Source: DATKQJ01 sp035534295 (GTDB lineage: Bacteria; Chloroflexota; Dormibacteria; Dormibacterales; Dormibacteraceae). Taken from it: 26,306 bases of DNA. Below the pieces are notes generated by a model. It saw nothing but the letters and a program-made list of their open reading frames with translations, was not told the DNA's origin and ran no database searches. A program made the translations under genes and the position numbers. Every line of letters begins with the position of its first letter. The first letter of the stretch is position 1. Location of the stretch: positions 1 through 26,306 of the forward strand of contig DATLSE010000056.1 in the NCBI GenBank assembly GCA_035534295.1, in the 5' to 3' direction. Of the stretch, positions 14,576-22,340 are shown one piece after another.

Positions 14576-15278
14576 AGGTGACCTCCAGGCTCGAGTCGGT
14601 GGCCGGAAGTGTGAGGTTGGCGGCTCCCGTCCAGTCCAGGCCGACCCCGTAGAGGCGCTGGCGCAGACGCAGGTCGCCGAGCACCCCGTTTTGGGCCAGC
14701 AGGGCCTGGATCCCGCTGCGGTCTCCGACCCCGGAGATCTCAAAGGGCGCCAGCAGAGGAGGGCTCTGGCCGATGATCACGGCGCCGCCGGTGCCCTGAA
14801 AGCTGGAGCGGGGGGTGATGCGGTGGCCGTTCACCGCCACCCCCTCGGCCCCGCCCTGGAAGAGCACGTTGACCACGTCCTGAACGTCCTCATAGGTCAC
14901 GATCCAGGCCGTTGCGCCCTGCAGGTCCGGACCCGGCTTGCCGTCCGCCAGCCGCACGGTGACGCCCGGACCGCGCAGGGGGGTGGCTCCCGCCTCCACC
15001 CGCAGCTCCTGCACCGTTGCGGACAGCCGGGCGGCTGCGCTCGAACCCTGCGCAGCCTGGGCCTCGAGCCGGTCGAGCTTGGCCCGCAGGTTGGCGACCT
15101 GCGAGCGGTCGGCCGAGTTCTGCCGCGCCAGGCTCTGCGCGCTGGCAACCAGCGCCTGATTCTGGGCCACGCGGTCGGCGGGCACGATGAGCTGGGATCG
15201 CCACTGCGCGGTGATCAGAAAACCGAAGCCGATGGCGAGCAGCGCCAGGACGTATATAGCCGGTCTGCGAGGATCCAT
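14559..15278 (-). CDS. DUF881 membrane-anchored protein (first of tandem pair)
   Basis: A 239-residue DUF881-family protein. A short basic N-terminus (MDPRRP) precedes a single transmembrane helix (AIYVLALLAIGFGFLITAQW), a coiled coil (about 40-85) and the DUF881 domain, with RGPGVTVRLADG, VTYEDVQDVVNVLFQGGAEGVAVNGHR (key residues Asp, Val, Asn, Gly) and VIIGQSPPLLAPFEI. The ATG at 15278 is chosen because it directly precedes the membrane helix; the frame is open to 15338 but the extra residues look non-coding. It is divergent from glutamate dehydrogenase and is followed by a diverged paralogue in an overlapping frame. Confidence 0.85.
   Translation of the reverse strand: MDPRRPAIYVLALLAIGFGFLITAQWRSQLIVPADRVAQNQALVASAQSLARQNSADRSQVANLRAKLDRLEAQAAQGSSAAARLSATVQELRVEAGATPLRGPGVTVRLADGKPGPDLQGATAWIVTYEDVQDVVNVLFQGGAEGVAVNGHRITPRSSFQGTGGAVIIGQSPPLLAPFEISGVGDRSGIQALLAQNGVLGDLRLRQRLYGVGLDWTGAANLTLPATDSSLEVTYAHTP
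14582..14586 (-). promoter_or_regulatory. Ribosome binding site placing an ACG start for DUF881 gene 2
   Basis: GGAGG on the minus strand is followed, after six bases, by ACG (14573-14575) in frame with the second DUF881 protein. This is ideal Shine-Dalgarno spacing within the last codons of the first DUF881 gene. It could also be chance within a Leu-Glu-Val coding stretch. Confidence 0.45.
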
Positions 15279-15313
15279 GAAGCCACCGCGATTATCGCCG
15301 CGGGGAGGGGTAG

Positions 15314-15346
15314 TAGTATCGAGCCAACCGGGCCCCATCGGGCCGG
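15314..15346 (+). promoter_or_regulatory. Candidate -10 box and 5' hairpin of glutamate dehydrogenase
   Basis: TAGTAT at 15314-15319 could serve as a -10 box; transcription would then begin near 15326. A GC hairpin at 15328-15346 (CCGGGCCC, loop CATC, GGGCCGG with one bulged G) would form at the very 5' end of the mRNA, which often stabilises transcripts. No -35 box is clear. Confidence 0.3.
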
Positions 15347-15368
15347 ATACGTAGAGGACTCAAAGCAC

Positions 15369-16631
15369 ATGGCGGTGGATGTCCGCTCGCGCTCGGCCTT
15401 CGCCGTCGCCCAGGGCCGATTCGACGCCGTAGCCGAGGTGCTCGGTCTGGCCGAGGGTACGCGCCGGATTCTGCGCGAGGTCAAGCGCGAACTCACCGTC
15501 CACTTCCCGGTCCGGCACGACGACGGCAGCGTCAGCGTCTACACCGGCTATCGCGTCCAGCACAACATCACCCGCGGCCCGGCCAAGGGCGGACTGCGCT
15601 ATCAGGCCGGTCTCAGCCTGGACACGGTGAAGGCGCTGGCGATGCTCATGAGCTGGAAATGCGCCGTGGTAGGCATTCCTTTCGGCGGGGCCAAGGGCGG
15701 GGTGGACGTGGATCCACGGCTGCTCTCGCCGACCGAACTGGAGCACCTGACCCGTCGCTACGCGACCGAGATCTCGGTTCTCATCGGACCAGAGAAGGAC
15801 ATTCCGGCGCCCGATCTGGGTACCAATCCGACCGTGATGGCCTGGATCATGGACACCCTGTCAATGCACGCGGGACACTCGGTCACCGCCTCGGTCACGG
15901 GCAAACCGGTGGATATCGGCGGCTCTGAGGGCCGGGTCGAATCGGCCGGACGCGGAGCCACCTACCTGAGTCTGGAGGCGCTCAAGTACCTGCACCTGGA
16001 GGATGACCCGCCGACGGTGGCGGTGCAGGGCTACGGGCAGGTTGGGGCGTCTGCCGCCCATCTCCTGGCCGGGGCCGGCCTGCGGGTCGTCGCGGTGAGT
16101 GACTCGAGCGGAGCGATTCACAATCCCAAGGGACTGGACCTGGCCGAGCTCGATCAGCACCGGGCCCACCACGGCGGCTCTGTCACCGGGTTCAAGGGCG
16201 GTGCCGATCTGGCCGGCCCTGATCTCTTGGAGCTCCCGGTGACGGTGCTGGTCCCGGCCGCGGTGGAGGACCAGATCACGGCCGAGAACGCGCCCCGGGT
16301 CCGGGCCAAGATGGTCACCGAGGCCGCCAACGCCGCGGTCACCCCCGAGGCCGACGAGGTGCTCCACGCCAACGGCGTGTTCCTGATCCCCGACATCCTG
16401 GCCAACGCCGGTGGCGTGATCGTCTCCTACTTCGAGTGGGTCCAAGACCTCCAGGCGTTCTTCTGGGAGGAGGAGGAGATCAACACCAAGCTCCACCACG
16501 TCATCACCCGGGCCTTCTACGAGGTGCTCCACGCCAGCGTCAATCGCCGCCTCGACATGCGCTCTGCCGCCTACGCCCTGGCCGTGCAGCGTGTCGCCGA
16601 CGCCAACACCGTGCTCGGGATCTATCCCTAG
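15369..16631 (+). CDS. gdhA: Glutamate dehydrogenase
   Basis: A 420-residue hexameric-type Glu/Leu/Phe/Val dehydrogenase, catalysing reversible oxidative deamination of glutamate to 2-oxoglutarate and ammonia. The glutamate-binding region is GPAKGGLRYQ (Lys73) with Lys97 and the catalytic Lys109 in IPFGGAKGGV. The Rossmann dinucleotide motif is VQGYGQVGASAA, followed by AVSDSSGAIHN; EAANAAVTPEAD and NAGGVIVSYFEWVQ complete the signature. Length is standard for the family. ATG 15369 begins the conserved protein; the frame stays open far upstream, but that part is antisense to the DUF881 genes. The coenzyme (NAD or NADP) is not certain. It stands alone, with a short convergent gap to the DUF4332 gene. 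Confidence 0.95.
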   Translation: MAVDVRSRSAFAVAQGRFDAVAEVLGLAEGTRRILREVKRELTVHFPVRHDDGSVSVYTGYRVQHNITRGPAKGGLRYQAGLSLDTVKALAMLMSWKCAVVGIPFGGAKGGVDVDPRLLSPTELEHLTRRYATEISVLIGPEKDIPAPDLGTNPTVMAWIMDTLSMHAGHSVTASVTGKPVDIGGSEGRVESAGRGATYLSLEALKYLHLEDDPPTVAVQGYGQVGASAAHLLAGAGLRVVAVSDSSGAIHNPKGLDLAELDQHRAHHGGSVTGFKGGADLAGPDLLELPVTVLVPAAVEDQITAENAPRVRAKMVTEAANAAVTPEADEVLHANGVFLIPDILANAGGVIVSYFEWVQDLQAFFWEEEEINTKLHHVITRAFYEVLHASVNRRLDMRSAAYALAVQRVADANTVLGIYP

Positions 16632-16659
16632 CGCGGTTGCAGCCGGTTCGGTCCCGGGT

Positions 16660-17085
16660 TCAAGAAGGGGTCTGCGACGCCGTCAGCTGGCCCGGTTCCT
16701 CCAAGCAGTCCTGATAGCGGGCCTGGCTGATCCAGTACTCCACCTGGGAGCGGCTGGGCGCTCGGTTGAGCCCGACCACCTCGATCAGGGCCGCGTGCAG
16801 GGTCGCGGGGTCGGCGCTTTTCATCTGCTTGAGCCCGGTGTAGCCGAGCCGGTGGAGCTGGGCCAGGTGGGGCTCCATGCTCGATATCTCGAGCATCGCG
16901 CACTGGCGGGCGAACTCGAGCAGACGCACGGCGGAGATGCCAGTGCGCCGCGACAGGCGGTCGCGGTCGGTCTCCAGGGTGGCCGCGTGGAGCAGCCGGT
17001 TGGTCTGGCCTATGCCCTGGGTGCGGAGCCGACGGCAGTCGTCGGACGAGATCCCAGGCAGGTATTCGAGGGTCTTGATCGACAT
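16660..17085 (-). CDS. DUF4332 helix-hairpin-helix protein
   Basis: A small protein of 141 residues built of helix-hairpin-helix-like repeats. The first repeat is LEYLPGISSDDCRRLRTQGI, followed by LLHAATLETDRDRLSRRTGI; a second appears as HLAQLHRLGYTGLKQMKSAD. This matches the DUF4332 pattern, which resembles DNA-binding or polymerase-associated HhH modules, but the function is unknown. The start is ATG 17085 (a TTG three codons earlier is possible). Its 3' end faces glutamate dehydrogenase across 28 bases, and its 5' end is 55 bases from the TATAAT box of the purine operon, transcribed divergently. Confidence 0.75.
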   Translation of the reverse strand: MSIKTLEYLPGISSDDCRRLRTQGIGQTNRLLHAATLETDRDRLSRRTGISAVRLLEFARQCAMLEISSMEPHLAQLHRLGYTGLKQMKSADPATLHAALIEVVGLNRAPSRSQVEYWISQARYQDCLEEPGQLTASQTPS

Positions 17086-17140
17086 TCGGCTCAAGCTTAG
17101 ACCGAACCGACCGCCCCCCGGGAGCGCGCGGGGCAGGTCC

Positions 17141-17146
17141 TATAAT
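17141..17146 (+). promoter_or_regulatory. Perfect -10 box (TATAAT) of the guaA operon
   Basis: TATAAT stands out in this GC-rich spacer. The transcript would begin near 17153 and have a leader of about 50-65 bases before guaA. No -35 match is seen at the right spacing. It probably drives guaA-purD-purE-carboxyltransferase-biotin carboxylase-Nudix. Confidence 0.6.
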
Positions 17147-17199
17147 TTCAACCCAGCCCACTCCCCAGACGATGATGTCGCGCGCGAACCTCAGTTTGA

Positions 17200-18801
17200 G
17201 TGGGCTGGAGGCAGCATCTGAACCAGGCTCAATCCGCCCTCAACGCCGCCACGCCCGGCCCCGAACAAGAGCTCGTGCTGGTTTTGGACTTCGGGTCCCA
17301 GTATTCGCAACTCATCGCCCGCAGGGTGCGCGAGGCGCACGTGTACTGCGAGCTGGTCCCCGGCACCACGCCCTGGGAGGAGTTGGCCCGGCGTCGGCCG
17401 GTGGGACTGATCCTGAGTGGGGGCCCGGCCTCGGTTTACGAGCCCGGGGCGCCCCAGATCGATCCCGCCGCCCTCAGGTCCGGCGTGCCGGTGCTGGGCA
17501 TCTGCTACGGCATGCAGCTGATCGCTCACCACCTGGGTGGGGAGGTGGCGCCCGCCCGGGCCCGCGAGTACGGGCCGGCGACCCTGGAGGTGGAGCGCGC
17601 CGAGGGCATCTTCGACGGCCTGGGCGGATCCATGGCGGTCTGGATGAGCCACGGCGATCACGTGCTCCGACTGCCGCCCGGTTTCGCTCCCCTGGCCAGC
17701 AGTTCCAACTCGCCCGTGGCGGCGATGAGTGACGGCAGGGGCGTGATGGGGATCCAATTCCACCCCGAGGTCCACCACACCCCGCTGGGCGGGCGCATCC
17801 TGCACAACTTCCTCTACCGCGTCTGTGGCTGCAGCGGGACCTGGACCCCGGGCTCGTTCATCGCCCAGGCTGTGGACCAGATCCGGAGCCAGGTCGGGTC
17901 AGGACGCGTCATCTGCGCCCTCTCCGGGGGTGTGGACAGCGCCGTGGCCGCGACTCTGGTTCACCGCGCGATTGGCGACCACCTGGTCTGCGTCTTCGTC
18001 GACAACGGCCTGCTCCGCCAGGGTGAAGCGCAACGGGTACTGGAGGCGATGCACGGGAGCCTGGACCTGAACATCCGCCACGTCGACGCCGGCGACCGCT
18101 TTCTCGCCGCCCTGGCCGGGGTGACGGATCCGGAGCAGAAGCGCAGAATCGTCGGCCGCGAATTCATCAACGTCTTCGAGGCCGAGTCGAGTGCGCTGGG
18201 CGACATCGACTTTCTGGCCCAGGGCACGCTCTACCCGGACGTGATCGAGTCGACCTCGTCCGACACCGCCGCCACCGCGGTCAAGATCAAGACCCACCAC
18301 AACGTGGGCGGGCTGCCCGAGGGCCTGCGCTTCCAGCTCATCGAGCCGCTGCGCCACCTCTTCAAGGACGAGGTGCGTGCAGTCGGGATCGAGCTCGGCA
18401 TGCCCGAGGACTTGGTCCTGCGCCATCCCTTCCCCGGGCCCGGTCTATCGATCAGGTGCCTGGGCGAGGTGACCCCGGAACGCCTGGAGATCCTGCGCCG
18501 CGCCGACGTAGTGGTGGTCGAGGAGATCGACCGTGCCGGCCTCTACCGCCAGGTCTGGCAGGCCTTCGCCGTCCTGACGCCGCTTGAGACCGTCGGCGTG
18601 ATGGGCGACTTCCGGACCTACGCCAACGTGGTCGCGGTCCGCGTGGTCACCTCCGAGGACGCCATGACCGCGGACTGGGCGCGCCTGCCGGCCGAGCTCC
18701 TGGCGCGCATCTCCAACCGCATCGTGAACGAGGTCCAGGGCGTTAACCGGGTCGTGTACGACGTGACCAGCAAACCGCCGGGCACGATCGAGTGGGAATA
18801 G
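17200..18801 (+). CDS. guaA: GMP synthase (glutamine-hydrolysing)
   Basis: Converts XMP to GMP using glutamine and ATP. The N-terminal class I glutamine amidotransferase has DFGSQYSQLIARRVRE, the nucleophile Cys102 in GICYGMQLI, and His188/Glu190 in FHPEVHHTPLGG. The ATP pyrophosphatase domain has the P-loop SGGVDSAV (Ser242), and the C-terminal dimerisation domain ends in the usual KPPGTIEWE. All catalytic residues are intact. Start is doubtful: GTG 17200 lacks a ribosome binding site, while CTG 17218 (same frame) lies six bases after GGAGG; GTG 17275 would start directly at LVLDFGSQ. It is the first gene of a rightward operon. Confidence 0.96.
   Translation: MGWRQHLNQAQSALNAATPGPEQELVLVLDFGSQYSQLIARRVREAHVYCELVPGTTPWEELARRRPVGLILSGGPASVYEPGAPQIDPAALRSGVPVLGICYGMQLIAHHLGGEVAPARAREYGPATLEVERAEGIFDGLGGSMAVWMSHGDHVLRLPPGFAPLASSSNSPVAAMSDGRGVMGIQFHPEVHHTPLGGRILHNFLYRVCGCSGTWTPGSFIAQAVDQIRSQVGSGRVICALSGGVDSAVAATLVHRAIGDHLVCVFVDNGLLRQGEAQRVLEAMHGSLDLNIRHVDAGDRFLAALAGVTDPEQKRRIVGREFINVFEAESSALGDIDFLAQGTLYPDVIESTSSDTAATAVKIKTHHNVGGLPEGLRFQLIEPLRHLFKDEVRAVGIELGMPEDLVLRHPFPGPGLSIRCLGEVTPERLEILRRADVVVVEEIDRAGLYRQVWQAFAVLTPLETVGVMGDFRTYANVVAVRVVTSEDAMTADWARLPAELLARISNRIVNEVQGVNRVVYDVTSKPPGTIEWE
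17207..17211 (+). promoter_or_regulatory. Ribosome binding site pointing to a CTG start of guaA
   Basis: GGAGG is followed after six bases by CTG at 17218, in frame with GuaA. The GTG at 17200 lies upstream of this site and has no ribosome binding site of its own. Confidence 0.4.
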
Positions 18802-18823
18802 GCCCGACGGACAGCGGCGGGCG

Positions 18824-20095
18824 ATGAGGATCCTGGTCGTCGGCGGGGGAGCGCGGGAGCACGCCCTGGCCTGGAAGTGCGCTCAATCCGATCTGGTGGA
18901 GCGCGTCCTGGTGGCCCCCGGCAACGGCGGCACGGGTGGACTCGCGCGCAACGTCTCGCTCGCCGTCGACGACGTCGCCGGACTGGCTCGGCTGGTGCGC
19001 GAGGAGGGAGTGGATCTGACCGTCCTGGGCCCCGAGGCGGCGGTGGCGGCTGGGGTCGGGGATGCCATTCGCGACCTCGGCGGCGCCGTCTTCGGTCCCG
19101 GGCGCGACGCGGGCCGGATCGAGACCTCCAAGGCGTTCGCCAAGCACCTGATGCGCCGCGCGGGAATCCCCAGCGCCGAGTTCGCTGTCTTCACCCAGGC
19201 CGAACCGGCTCGTAACTGGGCCCGTGAGCGCCAGGGCCGGGTGGCGGTCAAGGCCGACGGCCTGGCCCAGGGCAAGGGAGTGAGCGTGTGCGACTCGGTC
19301 GAGGAGTCGGATCAGGCGATCGACGAGATGCTGCTGCGCGGGGCCTTCGGAGAGGCGGCGAGGACGATAGTGGTGGAGGAGCGGCTCCAGGGTCCAGAGC
19401 TCTCCGTGTTCGGCCTAAGCGACGGGCGGCGCGTGGTCGCGCTGGCCCCGGCGCGGGACTACAAACGCGCCCTGGACGGGGACCAGGGACCCAACACAGG
19501 GGGCATGGGAGCGTACTCGCCTCCCCTGGGCGTGGACCAGGAATTGGTTCAGGAGGCGGTGCGAACCGTGCTCGAGCCGGCGGTGACGGAACTGGCGGCC
19601 CTGGGCATGGAGTACCGCGGTGTGCTCTACGCGGGTCTCATGCTCACCTCCGCGGGGATGCGTTGCATCGAGTTCAACGCTCGCTTCGGCGATCCCGAAA
19701 CCCAGGCCATACTGCCCCGCCTCGAGTCGGACCTGGTCCCCTTGCTTCAGGCCGCCGCCGCCGGAGACCTGGAACAGGTTCCGCCCCCGCGCTGGAGCCG
19801 GGATGCGGCGGTGGTCGTGGTGGTGGTGTCGGGCGGCTATCCCGGTCCCCATCAAACCGGCCTCCCTGTTCGCGGTCTGGCCGAGGCCCCCGCTGGCGTT
19901 CTCTTCTTCCACGGCGCCACGCGTTTCGATCGGCGGCTCGGACTGGTGAGCTCGGGGGGCCGCGTGGTGAGCGTGGTCGGTCGCGGTTCCGACGTCAGCG
20001 AAGCCCGCCGGCGGGCACTGCTCGGAGCGGCGCGGGTAGCATTGCCGGGGGCCTATCACAGGACCGATATTGCTCAGGAGGCGTTGCAAAACTGA
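18824..20095 (+). CDS. purD: Phosphoribosylamine-glycine ligase
   Basis: A 423-residue GAR synthetase, second step of de novo purine synthesis: phosphoribosylamine plus glycine plus ATP gives GAR. The N-terminus is the typical MRILVVGGGAREHALAWK. The ATP-grasp region has VKADGLAQGKGV, EERLQGPELSVFGL, GDQGPNTGGMGAYSP, and the metal-binding EFNARFGDPETQ; the C-terminal domain has VVVVVSGGYPG. Length and motifs are normal. It starts 22 bases after guaA and its stop overlaps the purE start by one base (TGATG). A purH/purN/purF neighbour is not present in the window. Confidence 0.96.
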   Translation: MRILVVGGGAREHALAWKCAQSDLVERVLVAPGNGGTGGLARNVSLAVDDVAGLARLVREEGVDLTVLGPEAAVAAGVGDAIRDLGGAVFGPGRDAGRIETSKAFAKHLMRRAGIPSAEFAVFTQAEPARNWARERQGRVAVKADGLAQGKGVSVCDSVEESDQAIDEMLLRGAFGEAARTIVVEERLQGPELSVFGLSDGRRVVALAPARDYKRALDGDQGPNTGGMGAYSPPLGVDQELVQEAVRTVLEPAVTELAALGMEYRGVLYAGLMLTSAGMRCIEFNARFGDPETQAILPRLESDLVPLLQAAAAGDLEQVPPPRWSRDAAVVVVVVSGGYPGPHQTGLPVRGLAEAPAGVLFFHGATRFDRRLGLVSSGGRVVSVVGRGSDVSEARRRALLGAARVALPGAYHRTDIAQEALQN

Positions 20096-20553
20096 TGGTA
20101 GAGGTCGGAGTCATCCTGGGTAGTCGGTCGGATCTCGGTCTGATGGAGAAGTGCGTCGAACAGCTCGAGCTCCTGGGAATCGAATCCGAGCTCAAGATCT
20201 GTTCCGCCCATCGCAATCCTGGCGGTGTCATGGAGTGGGCTCAGAGTGCGGCCGATCGCGGCCTGCGCGTTGTCATCGCGGCCGCCGGCGGCGCCGCCCA
20301 CCTGCCCGGTGTGGTGGCGGCGTGGACCTCGCTGCCGGTGATCGGGGTGCCCGTACCAACCGCCCACCTGGGGGGCGTGGACAGCCTGTATTCGATCGTT
20401 CAGATGCCGGCGGGGATACCGGTGGCAACCATGGCCATAGGGGAGGCGGGGGCGCGCAACGCGGCCTGGTTCGCCGCCCGCATCCTGGCCCTGGGTCGGC
20501 CCGAGGTGGCGGCCCGGCATCTCGAACTGAGGAGGGCGCTGGCCGATCGCTAA
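20095..20553 (+). CDS. purE: 5-(carboxyamino)imidazole ribonucleotide mutase
   Basis: A 152-residue PurE, which moves the carboxylate of N5-CAIR to C4 to form CAIR in purine synthesis. Signatures are GVILGSRSDLGLM, SAHRNP (usually SAHRTP), IAAAGGAAHLPGVVAA, PVIGVPVPT, DSLYSIVQMPAGIPVATMAIG and GARNAAWFAARILA. These fit class I PurE, which works with PurK, yet no purK follows. Start ATG overlaps the purD stop. Its stop (20551-20553) lies eight bases inside the best-supported start of the next gene, implying coupled translation. Confidence 0.94.
   Translation: MVEVGVILGSRSDLGLMEKCVEQLELLGIESELKICSAHRNPGGVMEWAQSAADRGLRVVIAAAGGAAHLPGVVAAWTSLPVIGVPVPTAHLGGVDSLYSIVQMPAGIPVATMAIGEAGARNAAWFAARILALGRPEVAARHLELRRALADR
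20531..20536 (+). promoter_or_regulatory. Ribosome binding site placing an ATC start for the carboxyltransferase
   Basis: GGAGGG inside the end of purE lies nine bases before ATC (20546), the best candidate start of the carboxyltransferase subunit. The frame has a stop at 20528-20530, so initiation must lie after it, and no ATG, GTG, TTG or CTG occurs in frame before the conserved metal-binding motif. Confidence 0.5.
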
Positions 20554-22330
20554 GCGCAAGGGCCCGTCGCGGCCGCGGCTCACCGACACCACGCTCCGCG
20601 ACGCCAACCAGACTCTTCTCGGCGGCTGCTTGGGAGCGGCCGAGCTCCTACCCCTGGCAGCTCTGCTGGATGGCGTCGGGTTCCACTCCCTTGAGGCCTG
20701 GGGCGGGGCCACCTTTGAAGCCTATCTAGCCCGCGGCGAGGATCCCTGGGCTTACCTGCGGGGCCTGCGCCAGGCCGCGCCCAAGACCCCCATCCAGGCC
20801 CTGATCAGGGGTCAGAATCTGGTCGGCAGCCGCAACTACGGCGACGACACCGTCGAGCTCTTCATTTCCCGCGCGGCGGAGCTCGGGGTCGGCATCTTCC
20901 GCGTTTTCGACCCCCTCAACGATCTCCGCAACATGGAGGTGGCGATCACCCAGGCCAAGAGCGTCGGGGCTCGGGTGCAGGGGGCGCTCTGCTACGCGGT
21001 CAGCCCCGCCCACAGCCTGGCCGGTTGGCTTCAGCAGGCCAAGGGCATGGCGGGGCTGGGCGTGGACGAGATCGTGATCAAGGACACCTCGGGCCTGCTC
21101 AGCCCGCAGGCGACCTGGGAGCTGGTCACGGGCGTGGCCAAGGCCGTTCGCCTCCCGGTTGTGGTCCACTCCCACTGCTCCAGCGGGATGGCTCCGATGT
21201 CGTACATGGCGGCGGTCGAGGCCGGGGCCAGCGTCCTCGACACCGCCATCAGTCCACTCGCCTGGGGATCAAGTCAGCCCGCGGCGGAGTCGGTCGTGGC
21301 CGCGCTCCAAGATGGGGATTACGACACCGGGCTGGATCTTGAACTCCTGGTCGAGATCAAGGTCCAGGTCGAGGAGCTGAAGGCAGCGCACCGGGATCGT
21401 CTATCCGCCTCGGCTGACCGGGTCGATTCCGACATCCTGCGCTATCAGTTACCGGGGGCGATGCTCGACGACCTGCGCCGCCAACTGACCGAACACGAAG
21501 CCGAGAGCCGGCTGCGCGAGACCCTGGAGGAGGTGATCCGGATTCGCGGCGAACTGGGTCATCCCCCGTTGGTGGCTCCGCTGCGCCAGCTCATCGCGTC
21601 CCAGGCGGTGTTCAACGTCATCTCCGGAAACCGTTACTCGACCGTCACCCAGGAGCTGAAGGATTACCTGCAGGGACTTTATGGGCGTCCGCCTCAACCC
21701 GCCTCGGCCCAGGTGCGCAAACTGGTCTTGGGCCAGGAGGATCCGATCACCATCCGCCCTGCGGATCTGATCGAGGCCGAGGTCGCCCCGGCCCGCGCCC
21801 AGCTTCGCCGCGGCGGCCGGGTGGCGAGTGAGGAGGAGGTGTTGAACCACATCCTCTTCCCGGCGCTCAAGGTGCACCCGATTGAGACCCGGGTGGCGCC
21901 TTCCGCCGACTCGGCCGAGGCGCCCGAAGCGGTTGCCGCGGAGCCGGCTCCCATCCCCGCCCCGGCCCCCGCCCCCGCACCTGCGCCCGTCGAGACGGCG
22001 CGGGGAGCTGAATTCGAGGTCGAGGTCGAAGGCGAGGTGTTCAAGGTCCGGGTGAGCGGATTCGGCCCCGGGCTGGTCGGCGCGCCGGCCCCGGCGCCCG
22101 CCGCACCAACCGTCAAAGCGGGCTCTGTCACCGCCCCCATGCAGGGTCTGATCGTCAGGATCCCGGTTGCGGTCGGGGATCGGGTCAAGGCGGGTGACGT
22201 GGTCGCCGTACTCGAGGCGATGAAGATGCAGAACGACATCACCGCCCTGGCGGCCGGCGAGGTGACTGCCATCTACGTGGCCGAAGGTGACGTGGTCGGT
22301 CCCCATCAGGCCATCCTCCACGTCGGGTAG
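20546..22330 (+). CDS. pycB: Carboxyltransferase plus biotin carrier subunit (pyruvate carboxylase subunit B-like)
   Basis: A 594-residue protein joining a DRE-TIM/HMGL-like carboxyltransferase barrel (TDTTLRDANQ, EAWGGATFE, RGQNLVGSRNYGDD, FRVFDPLND, VIKDTSGLL, HSHCSSGMA), the PYC/OADA conserved domain (QLPGAMLDDLR, RYSTVTQELKDYLQGLYG), an Ala-Pro linker near 21950-21990, and a biotinyl domain with EAMKMQND (biotinylated Lys560). With the adjacent biotin carboxylase this looks like two-subunit pyruvate carboxylase making oxaloacetate. An oxaloacetate decarboxylase alpha subunit is the alternative, but no membrane subunits are nearby. The TTG at 20630 would remove the metal-binding TDTTLRD motif, so translation must start upstream; the only good candidate is ATC 20546, behind GGAGGG. 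Confidence 0.9.
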   Translation: MAKRKGPSRPRLTDTTLRDANQTLLGGCLGAAELLPLAALLDGVGFHSLEAWGGATFEAYLARGEDPWAYLRGLRQAAPKTPIQALIRGQNLVGSRNYGDDTVELFISRAAELGVGIFRVFDPLNDLRNMEVAITQAKSVGARVQGALCYAVSPAHSLAGWLQQAKGMAGLGVDEIVIKDTSGLLSPQATWELVTGVAKAVRLPVVVHSHCSSGMAPMSYMAAVEAGASVLDTAISPLAWGSSQPAAESVVAALQDGDYDTGLDLELLVEIKVQVEELKAAHRDRLSASADRVDSDILRYQLPGAMLDDLRRQLTEHEAESRLRETLEEVIRIRGELGHPPLVAPLRQLIASQAVFNVISGNRYSTVTQELKDYLQGLYGRPPQPASAQVRKLVLGQEDPITIRPADLIEAEVAPARAQLRRGGRVASEEEVLNHILFPALKVHPIETRVAPSADSAEAPEAVAAEPAPIPAPAPAPAPAPVETARGAEFEVEVEGEVFKVRVSGFGPGLVGAPAPAPAAPTVKAGSVTAPMQGLIVRIPVAVGDRVKAGDVVAVLEAMKMQNDITALAAGEVTAIYVAEGDVVGPHQAILHVG

Positions 22331-22340
22331 AGGGGCGGAG

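Noticed and set aside
14403..15368. Long open frame continuing upstream of glutamate dehydrogenase
   Set aside because: It is antisense to two recognisable DUF881 genes, and its translation has no enzyme motifs; glutamate dehydrogenase similarity begins at ATG 15369.
19288..20094. Long upstream extension of the purE frame
   Set aside because: It lies in another frame of purD; PurE similarity starts at ATG 20095, which overlaps the purD stop in the usual way.
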